Below, piece by piece: positions 1-14,868 of a stretch of 64,000 bases of DNA (position 1 is the first letter of the stretch; the number at the start of each line of letters is the position of its first letter). A model generated the notes under the pieces. That model did not search any database, was not told where the DNA came from, and saw only the letters and a program-made list of their open reading frames with translations. Source of the stretch: Gymnorhina tibicen (Eukaryota > Chordata > Aves > Passeriformes > Artamidae); the NCBI GenBank assembly GCA_013399875.1, contig VXAZ01008129.1:226170-290169 (forward strand), read 5' to 3'. A program made the position numbers and the translations under genes.

Positions 1-3000
1 TTATAACTTTGCCTATACCACAAATTGTTTGACAAAATGTATATAGAAGATTTTATAAAAATTTGACTGTAAGATATTTTTATTACTCTAAGTACTAAAT
101 AGTCTGAAAATTCTGTACTCACGGGTCTGCATCAGATCTTCCTGCCATGGTTGTGACCAATGGAGGCAACTAAAGTTTTCTGTAAAGAGGGAGAGGAATT
201 TGGTGCAAGAGTGTTTTGATTTTGGAACTTGCTTCATTTGTTAAGTGCAGAAGTTTGAGTTTCTTTAGCTTCTAGGCATGGCATGAACCTGTTGTTTCTT
301 CATTTTCAATTGATCTAGTCTTTAAATAAAGAGGGGAGATTAGAATTTTAGTCTGTAGAGTAATGCTCAAGCATGAGAAAACAGAATTCAAATTGCAAGG
401 CGACGTTTCACTGGCTGTTTCAGGACTTCTTAGTTCCTTAGGCTTTCTGAGACAATGCAATAATAGATTTATATAAGCAATTTGGTAAATAGCTTCACTC
501 ATCTTGAGAGGAGGTGTAAGTGCTCTTTTCTTACTTAGCATTATAATGAAATAGGAGATGAATCAGGTCAAGGTGACCCACTCTCTGTACCAGAGCAGGT
601 TTATCATGCTGTCTTGGAACATGGCTAGAAATAACGTGCAACTTACTGAGAAAATATGTTGCACGGCGCCTTTGGAATCAAAATCTAACCTTCAAACTGG
701 ACCAATATGTCTAGGATGCTTTGTGATCTCAGATATATTAAAAAATCCTTGGATTCCAGTTGAAATTTCAACACTGGAGATTTGAACTGAAAATTCCTAT
801 CTCTATGCATTTTACAAAAAAGTGGTTTATAACAAAAATGGCTAAGGAATAGAAGTGCCTTCTCCTTTTACATGATCTGTTTTATATTCATGAGAACCAC
901 ACTGCACAGTCAGTTTGAAGCTGTTGACTAAAGCTTTGTGGTTCAGGTAACACATGGCTGAGATCAGTTTTCTCAGTGGTTGTATACACAACACCTATGG
1001 TTTGCTTTTCACCCCGTAGCTGGAGGTCTTGGTGATCCTCCAGTACACTTGTGATACTTTTAACGTATTTGACAAATTTATCCAATAACGAAGATGAAAG
1101 ATTTGATAAAGTAAAGCCCTGGGCTTGATCGAGTGTTCAGGGATGTTTGCAGATAGAGTTAACATTGTTACTGTTATTGTTGGTATACAACATCCAGGAG
1201 TTGTTACTTTAGCTGCTTTTTATGTAACTGATCAAAGTTGTTTTGATATCTGTAAGAATGGCTGGATATGCTCTTCACCTTTCAAAGCTGAAAGAAGCAT
1301 AACAATGCCTTAAATATTACTCTCATATTGTTGTTCATGGAAATGCATTGAAGTTCATATACACATGGAATTGAAAACTGCTCCTGATTCCTTCCAAAAA
1401 AAAAGGCAAATACAAGAAAAAAATATATTTGTTATCTTGGTTGACATGAATTTTCATTTTTCATTGTATGAAACTGTTTTTTTTAAAAAAATCTGCCTGC
1501 TGTAAATGCAGAGGTCCGTGAATGAACTGAAGGATCACTGTTGACTCAGCTAATTTTTTGACAGTCATGGTGTGTTATGGTTACAGCAGAGTCTGTCACT
1601 ACCATCTTGTAATGATGTGGGGCTATAAAGGACACTCTGCTTCTTTTGGGTATTCAGTTCTGATCAGCTACCTCACATCAGACTTTGAAGTGTGTGGTAC
1701 CCTTTTGTTCAGGAGCAATAATGTGGTTATTACAGGCTGCTCCTGGGATTCTTCGATAGATCAGACAGATTAGACCTTCATGCAGATGGGAAAATGTCCC
1801 TTCTGGATCCTGTGTTTAGACTGCTGTTAAAATGGTTCCTCTAAATCATGGAATAGATGTAGTTGTTACACATTTCCTAACTGCTTTATGTCAAATGTCA
1901 AGAAGCCTGATTTTCATTATCCTGTTTAGTGTAGGCTTCATCTTTCCTGGGCCAAGTCTCAAAAAATATTCAACCCCACTAACTAGTGTTTGTTTTCAAG
2001 GTTTATAACATACTCAAAGAATTATAATTAAAGCTTTAGGAGCCTTAATATTAGCATTATGTCTACCTAAACCCCACAAGTATCTAAATATAGGAGGCTA
2101 TTGTGTTTGTACTACACTTTGCTTGCTAGGGAGGGGCTTAGTTGAAAAAACAGATATACAAAATATTTGTCTGATAGCTGAGATGATGCATAAGCTGACA
2201 GTGTCGCAACCATCCTTCTGTTCTAAAGGTTTTGATTTTGCCCTTAGAAAAACTTCTAGACATGTTTTTCTTGACTTTTCTTGACTACTTTCTATGAGTT
2301 AAAATTACTTGTGCTGAAGAGGTGTACAGGATTACAAAGTACAGTTTCAAAGAGTTTTTAGTTGATCTCTTGTATACAGTTGTTCAGGAACGTGAGTCAA
2401 CTGAAACTTCACAAAAAATAACAAATTTCAAATAACCTGGTATAGATTTTGTTGGCTTTTTCCCTGTAGAAATGAGACAAAACAAAACAATTTCTCCTCC
2501 TTCTCCCCCAATACTCTTCTTGTCCTATCCATACCTTCTCTTAGATTTCAATCTTAGTTTACTCATTCTCCAGGCCTGCTTTTGGAAAATATCCCTTAGA
2601 TTTCTCCTTCTAGGGAATTCTTTTAGGCTGTGTGTTTTTTAGATGTGCTGCTTTTCTCCTTTCTGTTTTAAACAGATTTTATTTTTAACTGCTTCTAAGA
2701 AAAAAGTGTATTGAACATTCAAATCCCAATATGTCATTCAAATTGTTCATTTTACTTTGAAAATTCTGTTGGTTCTTGGCACAACTCAAATGCTCTTTCA
2801 GGTACTTTAAACTAAGCAGCCCTGACCTTTTTTTCCCTGCAGTCAAATGGCATCAAATGAATGTAACTATAAAAAAATAATATATGCATTTTATATATTA
2901 TTTAATTGCAAGTACAGAAAAAAAAATCCAAGGAACCATGGTGTTCTGAATTAATGTGATACTGAAAAGCTGGTCTGAATTTATTTTTTAAATACTTTGT

Positions 3001-6000
3001 GAAAGATGTCAGCTAATTTCAATAGTCATAAGTAATGTGAAAGGAAATGGCTGTGCAGGAGCAAGACTTTGTGCCAAGAGAATGTCGCCCGACCTGAATC
3101 CATTTAGTGTTAGTTTTGGCCTTCTGCTTGCCTACTTATTGCTCAGAATGTGATGCTCAACTAGAATCACTGTAAAAACTGTTTACCTGCTCAGTGCTAA
3201 AAAATAAATCTCCGGTCCTACAAACCTGCATATATTTAGCATTACTTCTTAAATTCACAGACGGAAATTTTCTGTTGAGCAGGGCTTACTCTGTGGTACC
3301 CAGAACTGATAGTCTCATACAGATTGTGTTAGTCTTTATCTCCCATATGTCCAGATTCAACTCCAAATATTTTTTCCATGCATAAGATATATCTGGATAG
3401 CATTTGAAGAATTTCTGCTCACATCTGAGGGTGCGCTATGTGTATATTATACAAACTGGTCCTGAAGCACATGAGGTGTGACTCTGAGGTGGCTTGGTCA
3501 GCTGTGTGTTTGCACAGTAAATCAGTTCTCAGCTGCATTGATTTCACTGTGTATTTGTGTCAGTTCAGTGGGTCAGTACTTCCAAGTCCAAGGACAAAAC
3601 AAGGTACAGTTCTACCAAAACTACCAAATGCTTTGGTTATAAACCAAATCTTCCAAGCTGTGCCACCTGTAACAAAGCTGTAGCTGTACCACTGCAAAGA
3701 TAATGGTAACAGCAGTAGTGTTGTGACTGTTTTGAGAGCTGCCAAAGGTTATTCTGTTCCTTTATTTCCTTGTCTTGTGTAGTATCTGTAAATTCACTTG
3801 AAGTTCCGAACATTGGGATAGGACTGAAGTAGGGAATGTGGGATTAAGCACTAACGGATTTGCAGTAAAGAGGAGAGAGATACAATAAGTAGCAGGCAGT
3901 TGATGAGCCAGTTGGAGCACATCGAAGAAAGTGGGAGAATTAAAATTTGGGAGGCTGTAACGGGATTGTAAAAGATGTATTGTTGTAGCTCAGTTTGAAG
4001 AGGTAAGATTTGCCCTGGTGGATGGAAAGAGACGGATTATTTCTTTTTGAGGACTTTGGTCTGGGAAACTGAAGGATCTCCCCAGGAAAATCATTCTGCC
4101 ATCACTTTCTCTGGCAGTAGTACCACCAGAAAGTGAGGCCTGAACAAATTGTATTTGAGAATCTGAATTCTGTGTTTTGAGTTCAGTCCTCTTGTTGTCT
4201 GTAACTGGTATGCAATACTTTTCTTTGTGTTGTGGTTAATACATTTTTAAATAAAATTTTATTCATTTATTTAAACATCTTAAAAATAACAATAGTTTTC
4301 AGCCAGTACTGTAAAGAATTTTCTTTAATCCTGCATTGTCTAATGTTGTTGTCACTTCCATATGCAAAATAACTATTTTTTTCATTCTCCAAACCTTTTG
4401 CCTTAGTTGACTTTGATCTGTCACCCCTGGATAATTTATGAATGATTAAGATGTGTCTTGCTCTGGATACCTCTATAAATGAGAACACTGCTCTTTTACA
4501 GAAGACACTATAGCATGAGTGTATTCTGGAGGCTTTTCAATATATATGACAACGGGACAGTTTTCTGATAACCTCTTCTGTGAAATAAGATCATCTTGGC
4601 TATCCTGGATCTGTTCTGTGGGGGTTATTAATTTGTTTGGGTTTTTGTTTTTTTTTTTTTGGTTCTTTTTTTTTTTTAGATCTAGTAATCCATTTAATGT
4701 AACAGACTTGCTGAAAAGCAGTTTTCCAATATATTTTAGGACTGAAATTATCCATTTTATAGGATGAGGAATGTAGCATTTTTAAAGACTGTTTCTGCTG
4801 GCTTTCACTGATATGGTCAAGAGCACGCTGCTTATACCTAACTGTGTTGCAAACAAACTGATAAATGCTGTTTTAATGAAACCCGAATAGATGCAATTGA
4901 AGCATTTGCTTCCTCATGTTTGCTGCACTAGGGGAAAGTCGTACAGAAACCTATTTAAAAAAGAAATAGCTGTTTTTCTGAGGGAGTCAGGATAGGTTCT
5001 CAGGGAAGTATATGTTTTCCTGTGATCCATGCTGACAGTTTCTGAAAGTTAAGTAAAATGGAAGACTGAGGCGTTTGGCTTCGTTTATCCAGCAATGTAA
5101 GAAGGCCTCATGGTATAAAACATTGCTGTGACGTTGGCAGAACAGCAGAGCCTGCAGTCAGTCCTTTGTCTGAGATGGGAACTAAGTCCAGAGTGGTGCC
5201 GATTCTCCATGTTATAGCTTGTGCACCGCTGCCAGAGTCACTTCACTGGCTCAGTTAAAGGCATATTGGACAGATTAAAAACTCCTAAATGCAGAGGTTA
5301 TCTTACTGTTTTTACAGAACCCCACTCCGACTTTGACCTTCTGGTAATGCCAGAAGATAACAATGATGGCGGCAAAATAAATGCTTTGGAGATTGAGTAT
5401 TTTATTTGTGTATGCAGAGAATTAGACCTAGTCTGAAAATAACAGTGTTCCACTAAAGCTTTGCATAATGCTTAATACATTTAATTTAATTTAAACTTAC
5501 AACCCCCCTTATGCCTTAGAGATTTATTTGAAGTTCTCTGTTTTCCACACTCAGGGGTGCAGAAGATCAACACATGCACTGTTGTGAGAATTGGTGTCAG
5601 GATTAAGATACAGATAAAAAAATATACAACTTTCAGGCCTATGCCAAGTCTCATAAAGCTGCATGTGCATTTTCAAGTACAGAACTTGATTGGTTTTGTT
5701 CTAAACACTTTTTACCCAAAACCTCTGAGATGTAACTTTAAGCAAGGAAGAGGACAGCTCCTCTGTGAAAGGGGAGAATGTTTAGAGGACCCATTGTTTT
5801 ACAAGAGAAAGAACAATATATTTTGTAGTGATGGTTTCAGATGTCCAAATTGTCTTCATTTTAATATCTTTATTAAAATTGAATAAAATGTAAGTTTAAG
5901 GAATGACAAAAGGAAGGAAAAAAGTCGAAAATAAAATCCCTGCTGAAAAAAAGTCAGCCAAATTTAATTTGATTACTGTAGTGTTTCAACACATCTCTGT

Positions 6001-9000
6001 TCCTCACCCCCGGTACGTGCTGTAAATGATCTGTGATGCTCTAAGGGTTTGAGGCTTTCCAAAGCTGCCATAAAAGAGCTCTTTCACTGCATCCTCAATA
6101 CTTTTTTAATCAATGAGTGTCTTCAAGTGAACACTGGAAAAATCTGTCAAAAATATTAGCATAATTAATGTAAAGTTAACTAGATAATTAAGTTACCCAA
6201 CTAACTAACCCTAGCAACGGGTTGTGAGAAAAATCTTTGCCAAATTTTATGTGTGTATAGGTTTGGTTGTGACTATGGCATGTGTTGTTCTGTAACTGCT
6301 GGTGCGGTTATAGGTAATAGCAATGTTTCTTGACATTATTAAAATGTGTATGGGCAGGTTTATTAAATAATTCAAATATAAAAGAAGTCTGGAGTCACGG
6401 TTATCCCATTTTTTATGGAAGGCAAAGGGCCTATTGGCTATTCTAGAAGTTAATTACCATGTGCATCATTTGTATTAGTTTAAAACCAAAATTTTTCATT
6501 GCTTGTATTGGGTTCTGTGGGAAGTTAAGTCCTGACCCAGTGAAGTGCTGAGAGGAGAGGGCACGTGGAGGACAACCTGTGTCATGAGTGTACTAACTGG
6601 GGCTAAACTTATGTATCTGGAGCTATATCAGGAACAGTGACTGTTCTGCCAGCAAATGTTCACATCTCTGCTTTGTTCTTCCAAATTACTTTAACTGGCA
6701 TGTCACTACTGTATTTAGCTATGCTGTGTAAGTATGCATTGAAACAATCTATTCTGGATCCCTCCAGAGTGGCTCTTTATGCAAATTAGTGGATTTTTGT
6801 TTGATGGAAGAAACTGTTTTTGGAAAGCAGAATAGGAGTGCCTAAATGAACAGAACAGAAATGGAGTTTTTTCCAAAGCAGTGGAAAGATCTGATGTGAA
6901 CAGGACATTTTAAGAAGCTCTATTTATAACTAGAAAGGTTAAAATGTTGAAACAACTGAAAAATGTAGAGTAAAATACCTCAAAATGATAAAAATTTCCC
7001 TATTCTTGCTGGCTGTTCATTAATGCTATAGGTTCTATGCAACTACTTCACCTGAGGAAAGCTTTTATGTTGTAGTAATATTTAAAGTTCAGTGAAGATG
7101 TATGTTTCCAAAGACGATAAACGTTATTTGCTGTAATTTTCTAACTTTCTCAAACTTCTTTCTTCTAATTAGCTGAGGTTTTTTTGGTTTCGTTTTTTTT
7201 TTTCTTTTGGTCCTTTTTTTTTATTTTTATGGTTACTGTCTGCCTTCTGCTTTGAAAACAGTCTGTACTACTTAAGAAAGCTCATGCTTGAATTCTAAAG
7301 CAAATTTGATATAGTCAGCTCTCTACAGCTGTTCTAATTCTGACAGCCTCCATCTGCCTAAATAAAATCACGATTTCTGCATTCGTACTGCCTTGTCAGG
7401 TATACTACTTTCTTGTTTCACATTAATTTTTAATCATGCTTCTCTTCTCCACACAATCTTTAGCTTGCTGATCCGGCTTCTCATTTTTTCTGTTACCGTT
7501 CTGCTCTCGGATATTTATTTTGGATATGAAAAATATATGTTCTCTGGAAAGGTGTGATACTTAATGGCAGTATTTAGTATCTGTTGCAAGCCTGACTCCT
7601 GGGAAATGTCTGGGCAAAAGTTTGCCAGACATCTGTGGGTTGAGTCCTCTCCTGAGTGACTCAGGAGAGCAGAATTGAAGGATAGCAGATTAATTAATCT
7701 CGTGTTGCCAAGACAAACAGAGAAGCTGATGCGTTAATGTGTAAGGAACCATTTCAACATTCAAAGAAAAAAAAAAACCCTCACAGATAAAATGCTAAAG
7801 TTTTGCTAACAGCGTGATGGAGATGTGTCTGTAAAGATATTTTTCGATGACTGACTTAGTCACTGAAGGTTGGGGGGAGGTTTTGTTCTCGTGAATACCG
7901 ATATAATTTTTAGAAAGGAGTCACTGGCACAGAATTTAAAGAAAAAAGGTATAGTTTTTAGTGAGAAGAGAGACACTAAATTCTGTGTATTTTGGAGTTG
8001 GAAGATGTGTATTTCATCTGGAGAGGCTATATGAAGTAAAAGTGGAAATGGGGAGGATATATTTCTTATCATATCCATCTTTTTGTTTTGAAAAGGTCAT
8101 GTCTTGACATTATGCCTCTTCTGCAATTTATATGCATAGAATGATGACACGCTTTGAAATGCTACTTTGCTAAAGAACATTCTGTACTTTGAGTTATTAC
8201 ATGGCTATTTATAATATATTTTTTTATTCATAAACATGTTTGCAGGCAAGTAACAACAGTGGGGGAATGCTTTTTAATATAAGTTTTCTTGATTCTCTAA
8301 GCATTATCTGAAAAAAGGACAACCCCGAGAAAGTGTAGGGAAAAATTAGGAGTGCGAGTACAGAAAAATATTTCTTTTTACAGTGGTTATGAGTAGTTCT
8401 GTGATCTGTGAAAGGCCCCTGTCAGTCCTTGATTTATTAAAATAGCTGTGTATCTTTGATCTCTGCTTTATAATAAACTTTTAGGTACAGATGAATGCAA
8501 GTCACTGCTGAATACAACAGTGACCCTATTGGGCATTATTTGGAGGCTCAGGAAGATCAGAAGTGATGGCTTTGGATTTTTATGTTTTTGTGCAGTATTG
8601 CACCATGCTGACAAGAATCAGTTGGATTCCCACATTTAAAGTCTTTTCAATTATCTGGAACAATAAATAGGACATGGATGCACGTTGGCTTATATTAAAT
8701 ATAGATTATTTTTTTAAAAGCTGCCTGCTAAAAGTTTAATGTATTTGAATCAACTTTAGTTTAATATTTAAAACTCATCTATTTAAAATATAATGTAGGG
8801 GAGGAGCAATCGATACTGATGAGGAAAAGGAACAAGTCTTGTGAGCAGACCACTGAAATATTGCACCTCAACAACTTAGAAGCTTTAGTGACCACAAGCT
8901 CACAAGGACTTGCTAAGTTCAGATTTAACACTTAGCTCCAGGAGCGTGTGGTACTCGAGATTTATGTCAACCTCAGTAGCCCAACCAGCCAGGCTGTCTT

Positions 9001-12000
9001 TAATCCTTTTCCACTCCCAGCACTATGAAAATGACTGCTGACTCCTGAATTCATTGATGGTATTTACAGCTCTGGCCTGAACTGCTACCGTGTTCTGTAA
9101 ATGTTCTGCTTGTGGACAAAGAGCGATCTGCAAGAATCTTTATTTGTGCTGTCAGTTTTATGGTTTAGGTTTTATAAATTAAGTGATGTGGCTTGGTCTT
9201 CAAAGCTTTTACTAATGATTACAGTTAATTTATTTCACCTTCCCTCCAAATTCTTCCCTAACTTAGCTTTTCCTAAAAGCCTGTCTTTTTATCAATAATA
9301 CCCATTTATTTAAGCTCTCCTAGCTTTGTTCAGTCCTGGAATTGTACTTTATCAGACCTTTGCAATCATCACAACACTGAATGTGTCAAAAATGAAAGAG
9401 TATCATAGAATTCATGTTCTAATGATCTTGGGAATTATAAGTTCCAGCCTGCCATTTTTTTGTCCAGGGTACTTGAGGCATGACACAAATGAAAAAATAA
9501 ATAGCAGATTTCTGTATACAATACAGTGAATGCTTTTAGAAATTGACTTATTTATAAACAAACAAACAAGCAATATATATTTCAGAAAGAAACTGAGAGA
9601 GAGCCTGAAGCAAAACTTCGAATGCAAACCACAAATTTTTTGGGGGGGAGTGAAGCACGGAATTTTTGCATGCTAAAGTTCTATTGTAATTGATGTTTAT
9701 CATGTTTTAATTTTCTTGATTTCTGTTTCATTTCAGTGAAATACAGAGATGCTAATTCAGAAGAACCATTTGGCATCTGTTTAAGACTCTGAAGTTCTAC
9801 TGTTGTAGACTTACCCTAGGTTTTGCTAGCTTTCAGTCAAACCTGATCAAGGAGTTCAGTATCTAAACAAATCTGTGCAAACCTTTGAGAGAGGCTTGTT
9901 TGTGGTTGTTTGCTCGGTTTTTGCTTTCTTGGGGGTTTTTTAAGTAGCAAAATCTCTAAGGAAGTTATTTTATCAGGTCACAGTTGTACTCCATAGATTT
10001 CACTCATTCACTCACTCACTCTCATCAACTTTTCCGTCAAAACATCTGAGCGCTCTGGCCTGGATTTTTGGTGTTCAGCACAAAGCCAGGGGTGTGCTGG
10101 GTGTGAAGTACTCACTGCATCTCTTGGGCTCCTTTGCTGACAGTGACAAACCAGTCTTTGGTCTGCTGCTTTGTCCTCATGTTCATAAGTCAGCAGTTGT
10201 TACGGTGGTTACTTTGCTTCAGATTTTTGCTTATTTCAGGCTCTGAAAGCTCTTAAACAACGAGCAGCAACCACTGCCTGTTTTCTGTTGGGAAGGTACG
10301 TGTGCCATATGTCTCTCTGTGTTGCACTAGCAGGAAAATGAGCTGGTGTGATAGACTGCAAGCGTGCTGCCATCCTCCTGTTGTCAGATTGCTGTCTTCT
10401 GTGGAGGGGGTGTCTGTGCTGTGCTCCTGTCAGAGCACTTGCCTCAACAGAAACAGCTCTTTCTCAATTTTGCATCTGGGAATGAAGTTTTGGGAGTGAT
10501 TTCCCTTTGTTAAGCAGAGAGGCCATTTTTCAACCCTGATAGTTCTACTGCTGCTTTCTCATATACATATTTTCATTTGTTATTCACTCATAACGGTCTT
10601 AGTCCTGTTACAAATCTATTAAAGATATGTGTATAAAATACATAAGTCATAGTGAAATCCAAACTTGCAGTCCTGAAATCTGTGAGTCAGCTGTTTCTGT
10701 TCATGAAGGTGTCTGGAGGTGTCATGGAGATGCTGGAAGTTGACTTAAATTCTGTAAAGTTGTGTTTGGTTTTTTTTTTCCTTTTCCTGAGTGTTTACAC
10801 AGGCTTTGTTGCTTAGATCCTAGTTCTGACACAGTTATGTGTCAGCTGCTTATGTTCTTTGTGTATGTATTTGCCTGAAATTAAGAAACTCAGCGTACCT
10901 TCACCCTCCTGCTCTGAAAGGTCTGAGTCAATGAGCTTTGCAGGAGAAGCTGGCTGATCAGAGAGCAGTGACAGTCACTTCTTACAAAGCACGGGCAGGA
11001 GCCATGATAGTGTTCAGAATATGGGAGGGAGGGTTTTGTTCTTCAGGAGAATAAAATTTCTGTTTTACCTTTTTGGGTGGGTACAGGCAGTGCCAGTTTC
11101 TTCTCTGTAGAGAGAGGATTCTCTGCCTGTCTTGCTGAAGCCATGATGCTGTGTGAAATTCAGATTTGTTCTGATAACAGAACAGTGCTGATATTCAGGT
11201 AATTGCTATGCTAATATAATAGTTCTAGAAAAAGCATGACTAATGGCCAAGACCATGAAGACAGAGGTTCTGGACTGCTCCTGTCTTTTGCCTGGTGATG
11301 ATCATGTAAGTATGGAGCTTTAATGCTCACACCCCTGTGAGTTCCTCTCCTGACTGGCTGTAAGTAATAATACAGAGACCATTTATCAAAACAATTCCAC
11401 ATGCAATATTAGTATTCAACACAAAAAAGTGACCAGTATTGAAATAAAATTATCTCCCCGTGCTTAGTTTACATAAAGATATAAATATACTTTGCTTCTG
11501 CCCACAGTACCTAGCTGTGGTTGAAAATCCTCCTGAAATTTCTCTCATATAAGTGAAGGAAAAGTATTTACTATCATTCTTGGGTCCCACATGTTTTTGT
11601 TAGGCACAACATAGAGATGTCAGGTATTTATTTCTGTGCAATGTAACACTACAAGATAGTTCTGCCTTGCACTGCTCCTGTTGCAAGAGTTTTGGACATT
11701 TAATCACCTGGTATAATATCTGATATAGTCAGAATTTGTTAAGTTCTATCTAGTATTGGATGAAGAAATAAAAAGGATGTTTAAGATTTGCACATAACCT
11801 TTGAGTCAATATAGAAATCAGTTATTTAAAATGCTGACTGATTTAAGTAAGTTTGCAAATTCCAGCTGAATAAGGTTAAATACTAAGATTCTTTACTTTT
11901 ATCCTTGGGGTTTTGTTTTTGAAATCACTAAGAAGCTAAGTTTTAAACACATTTTTGAAACAAAATCACAATTTACTTTGCTCAAAGTAAACATGTCTGC

Positions 12001-14852
12001 ATATGTATTTTTAATGCTAATTTCTTTTCCCCAGACAACATTAAGCTAAATTTGAAAATAGTTTCAGCTGGCCTGAGATCACTTTGAATGAATGCAGCAA
12101 GCAACACCTTCAGTCATGCTAAATGAATGCTTTAACTTCTATTCTTGAATTATTTTTGTCCGTGCTGCTGTGAACTAGAACAATAATATTAATACTGCAT
12201 GTCCAAACTTGCCCCTGGTTATTTATGCATTTTTACTATTGAAAGGTAAGTGTGCCAGGCAAAATCACTGGATTTCTGCCAAATAAATGGCCCAACAAAG
12301 AATAACAAAGCCAGGAGTAAATGGGGCCTCAAATTAAATGCAGGCAAAGTGATGTGAGCCTAGTAAATCACAATAGTGGGACAGTGTAAGAAGTGTTCCT
12401 CATCTCAGAATTATGTAGACAGTACTAGGGATTATTGTGGTGTCAACAGCAGACAGGAAACACACATTTCAGTGGGAACACTTCTGAATAATGGTGAATA
12501 TAGAAGTTAAGATACTAACATTTTACATCTATTTTTACATACTTTTACGTGTCTTGAAACCATATGATCTCTCTTTGCTTCAAGCTCCAATTTTGTAATG
12601 GTCCCTGCTAATAGGTTTTTCAGTTCTGCTTTATTCACTGTAGGTAGTGCAGGGTCATTTGAAGTATGAAACAGCTGCAGTTTGTGTTTAGTCCTCTTAA
12701 GAAAAAGTAGTCATATACTGTAACTTATAGCCCTCCAAAAAAACTGTAAGGCAAAATAAACTTCTCAGGCTGGTTTGTTGTACTCCTTTCTGACCACTAA
12801 TTCTGGAGCCAAGGAGAGAGGATCAGCCATGACATTTGTAAATGATCACCATTTCAACCTATTTATTTTCTGTAGTCTGAGGTGTAGAAATCTTGTATGT
12901 CAGTTACATTGGGATTATGCCAAGTGAAATTGGTCTGATTTTTTTTGTTATATGGTGTTTTATTTAATGTGAGCAAGAGCATCAGACTTCTGACTGGTAT
13001 TGATAGAGAATAGGATCATTTTTCTGAAAGAACAATGTGTTTTTAACAGCTTTATCCTTGTCTGTTGAAAGGTGATAAAGGGTGAAAGAATGATATAGGA
13101 GAAGAATAAAGTACATTTATGGATAATAGGTTCCCTATATTGGATTAATGACACTGAATTTCTGTTTCAATCTTGATCCAAAGAGGTTTTGAACTAATTT
13201 TTCTTTTTCTCTTATACTGATTTTCTCTCTCTGACCCTATTAAATAAATATTGAAGAAAGTTTTCAGATGGTAAAGAAGAATTTCTTTCTCTCTGAGTCT
13301 TTCTGCTTGTTTTTGGTAGATTTATTTTTTAGCTGTAAGAGGTTTCTTTCAAGCCTCTACTTTTAAATGTTGAATACTCAAATACATGCAAAGCAAATTG
13401 GAGGATTCATCGGACTTCCCAGGATCAAAGCAACTTTTTTTTTTTCAAATATGAAGTTATAATGCATTCCTGCAAATGTCACAAGAACAACTGACAATTA
13501 GAATGGTAGCAGATTCCCGTGGAGCTCATGTCAACATTTTAGAGTATTGTCTATTTATTGCCTATTTATATTAATATTTTTGAATGGACAAAACAGCACA
13601 AGTATCTATTCTTGTGAAAGTATCATCCTGTGTTCTATATATGCTCCTGCTATTTATGCAGAAAACACTTAAAAGCCTTTCCTCTAATTTACTTTGATTC
13701 TCTTATCCTAATATTGTTCCTTTTATTTGTTCACTCTGCATCTTAGAAAAGCTAGCTGTGTTTTATTCTTTTCTTCAAAACAAGACAAAGCCTGTCAGTT
13801 CTCTCTTTGTTAATATGCTATAGTAGCTGTTTCCTTCCTGGGTGGTGTTTGCATGGCAGCAGCTCTTCTTTACCCCCGTGATCCATGGATTTGTGAGTTT
13901 ACAGATGGAGCTGTTAGCAAGGCACTCAACTACAGGGGGTTTTCTGAGGTAATTTGCTGCTGCTATGCTGGTATTATGTCAACCAAAAGACCTGAGAATT
14001 CAAAAGCGGGCGTCCAAAACAACTGGTGGTCTGGCAGTCTGTGTCTGTCCACCTGTGGCAGGCATTCCTGGATCAGGTGTTGGGACATCTGCTGGCAATG
14101 GTGGTGTAATAAAACTGATCGTTCAGTTGCCTCTCCTCGTTTTTGAGCTCTGTCTCTTCTCCCTTCCCCTTTTCCTGACACGTAGCTATAGCTGTGACAG
14201 TCTAAAGACTTGGCGAGAAGATTTTTGCTGCCTGCAAACCTGTCTCGTACTTCTGTGTCAGTTTCTCACTGCTCTGTGTGCTGCTGCCTATCGCTTGGTT
14301 ATTTGTATCTAATTGTTAATTTTCTTCTGCTCTTTGAACCATTTTCCAGTGAAACATTTTGATTCTAAGTATTTTAAAGTTAGGGTGACATTGACGTATC
14401 ACTGAAGTTGTGCTGGGGGTAATTCCCTCAATGGTTTTAGGGTCACTTCTTGGCTGTACCACTGCACCTGAAATTCGTGTCAGATGCCTTTAATGTCATG
14501 TAGCTTAGGGGAAGAATGAAGGAACTCACGTGACACATCTGTGAGTACTGTATTTTTTAATAAAAAACTTCTACTAGATCTACCAGAACGAAAGTTTTTT
14601 GAGGCACTTAATCAAGATGCCAGTTAAAATAGCACCAATTTTGAAATATATCGCCAAATTTTGCTCTGCATAGCAAATAAAAGCAGCTTTTTGTTTATGA
14701 CAGGCCAACTTGAAATACAGAGTCTGCGATTTTAAACACATTTTGTAAATTGTAAAACTTACCAAAATTTGAAAAATGATTTAAGTAATTTTATAAGGAG
14801 ACTGCTATTTAGGAAAGCGTAGTTTGAGTGAGGATGGCATACAAATTAGTAA

Positions 14853-14868
14853 TTTTTTTTTTTTTTTT
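14853..14868. repeat. Poly(T) homopolymer (T16)
   Basis: Sixteen consecutive T in intron sequence. Confidence 0.9.

Noticed and set aside
9385..9480. ATCATAGAATT stretch resembling the reverse complement of a CR1 terminus
   Set aside because: The sequence that should follow in a minus-strand CR1 copy (GGTTGGAAGGGACC type) is not there.
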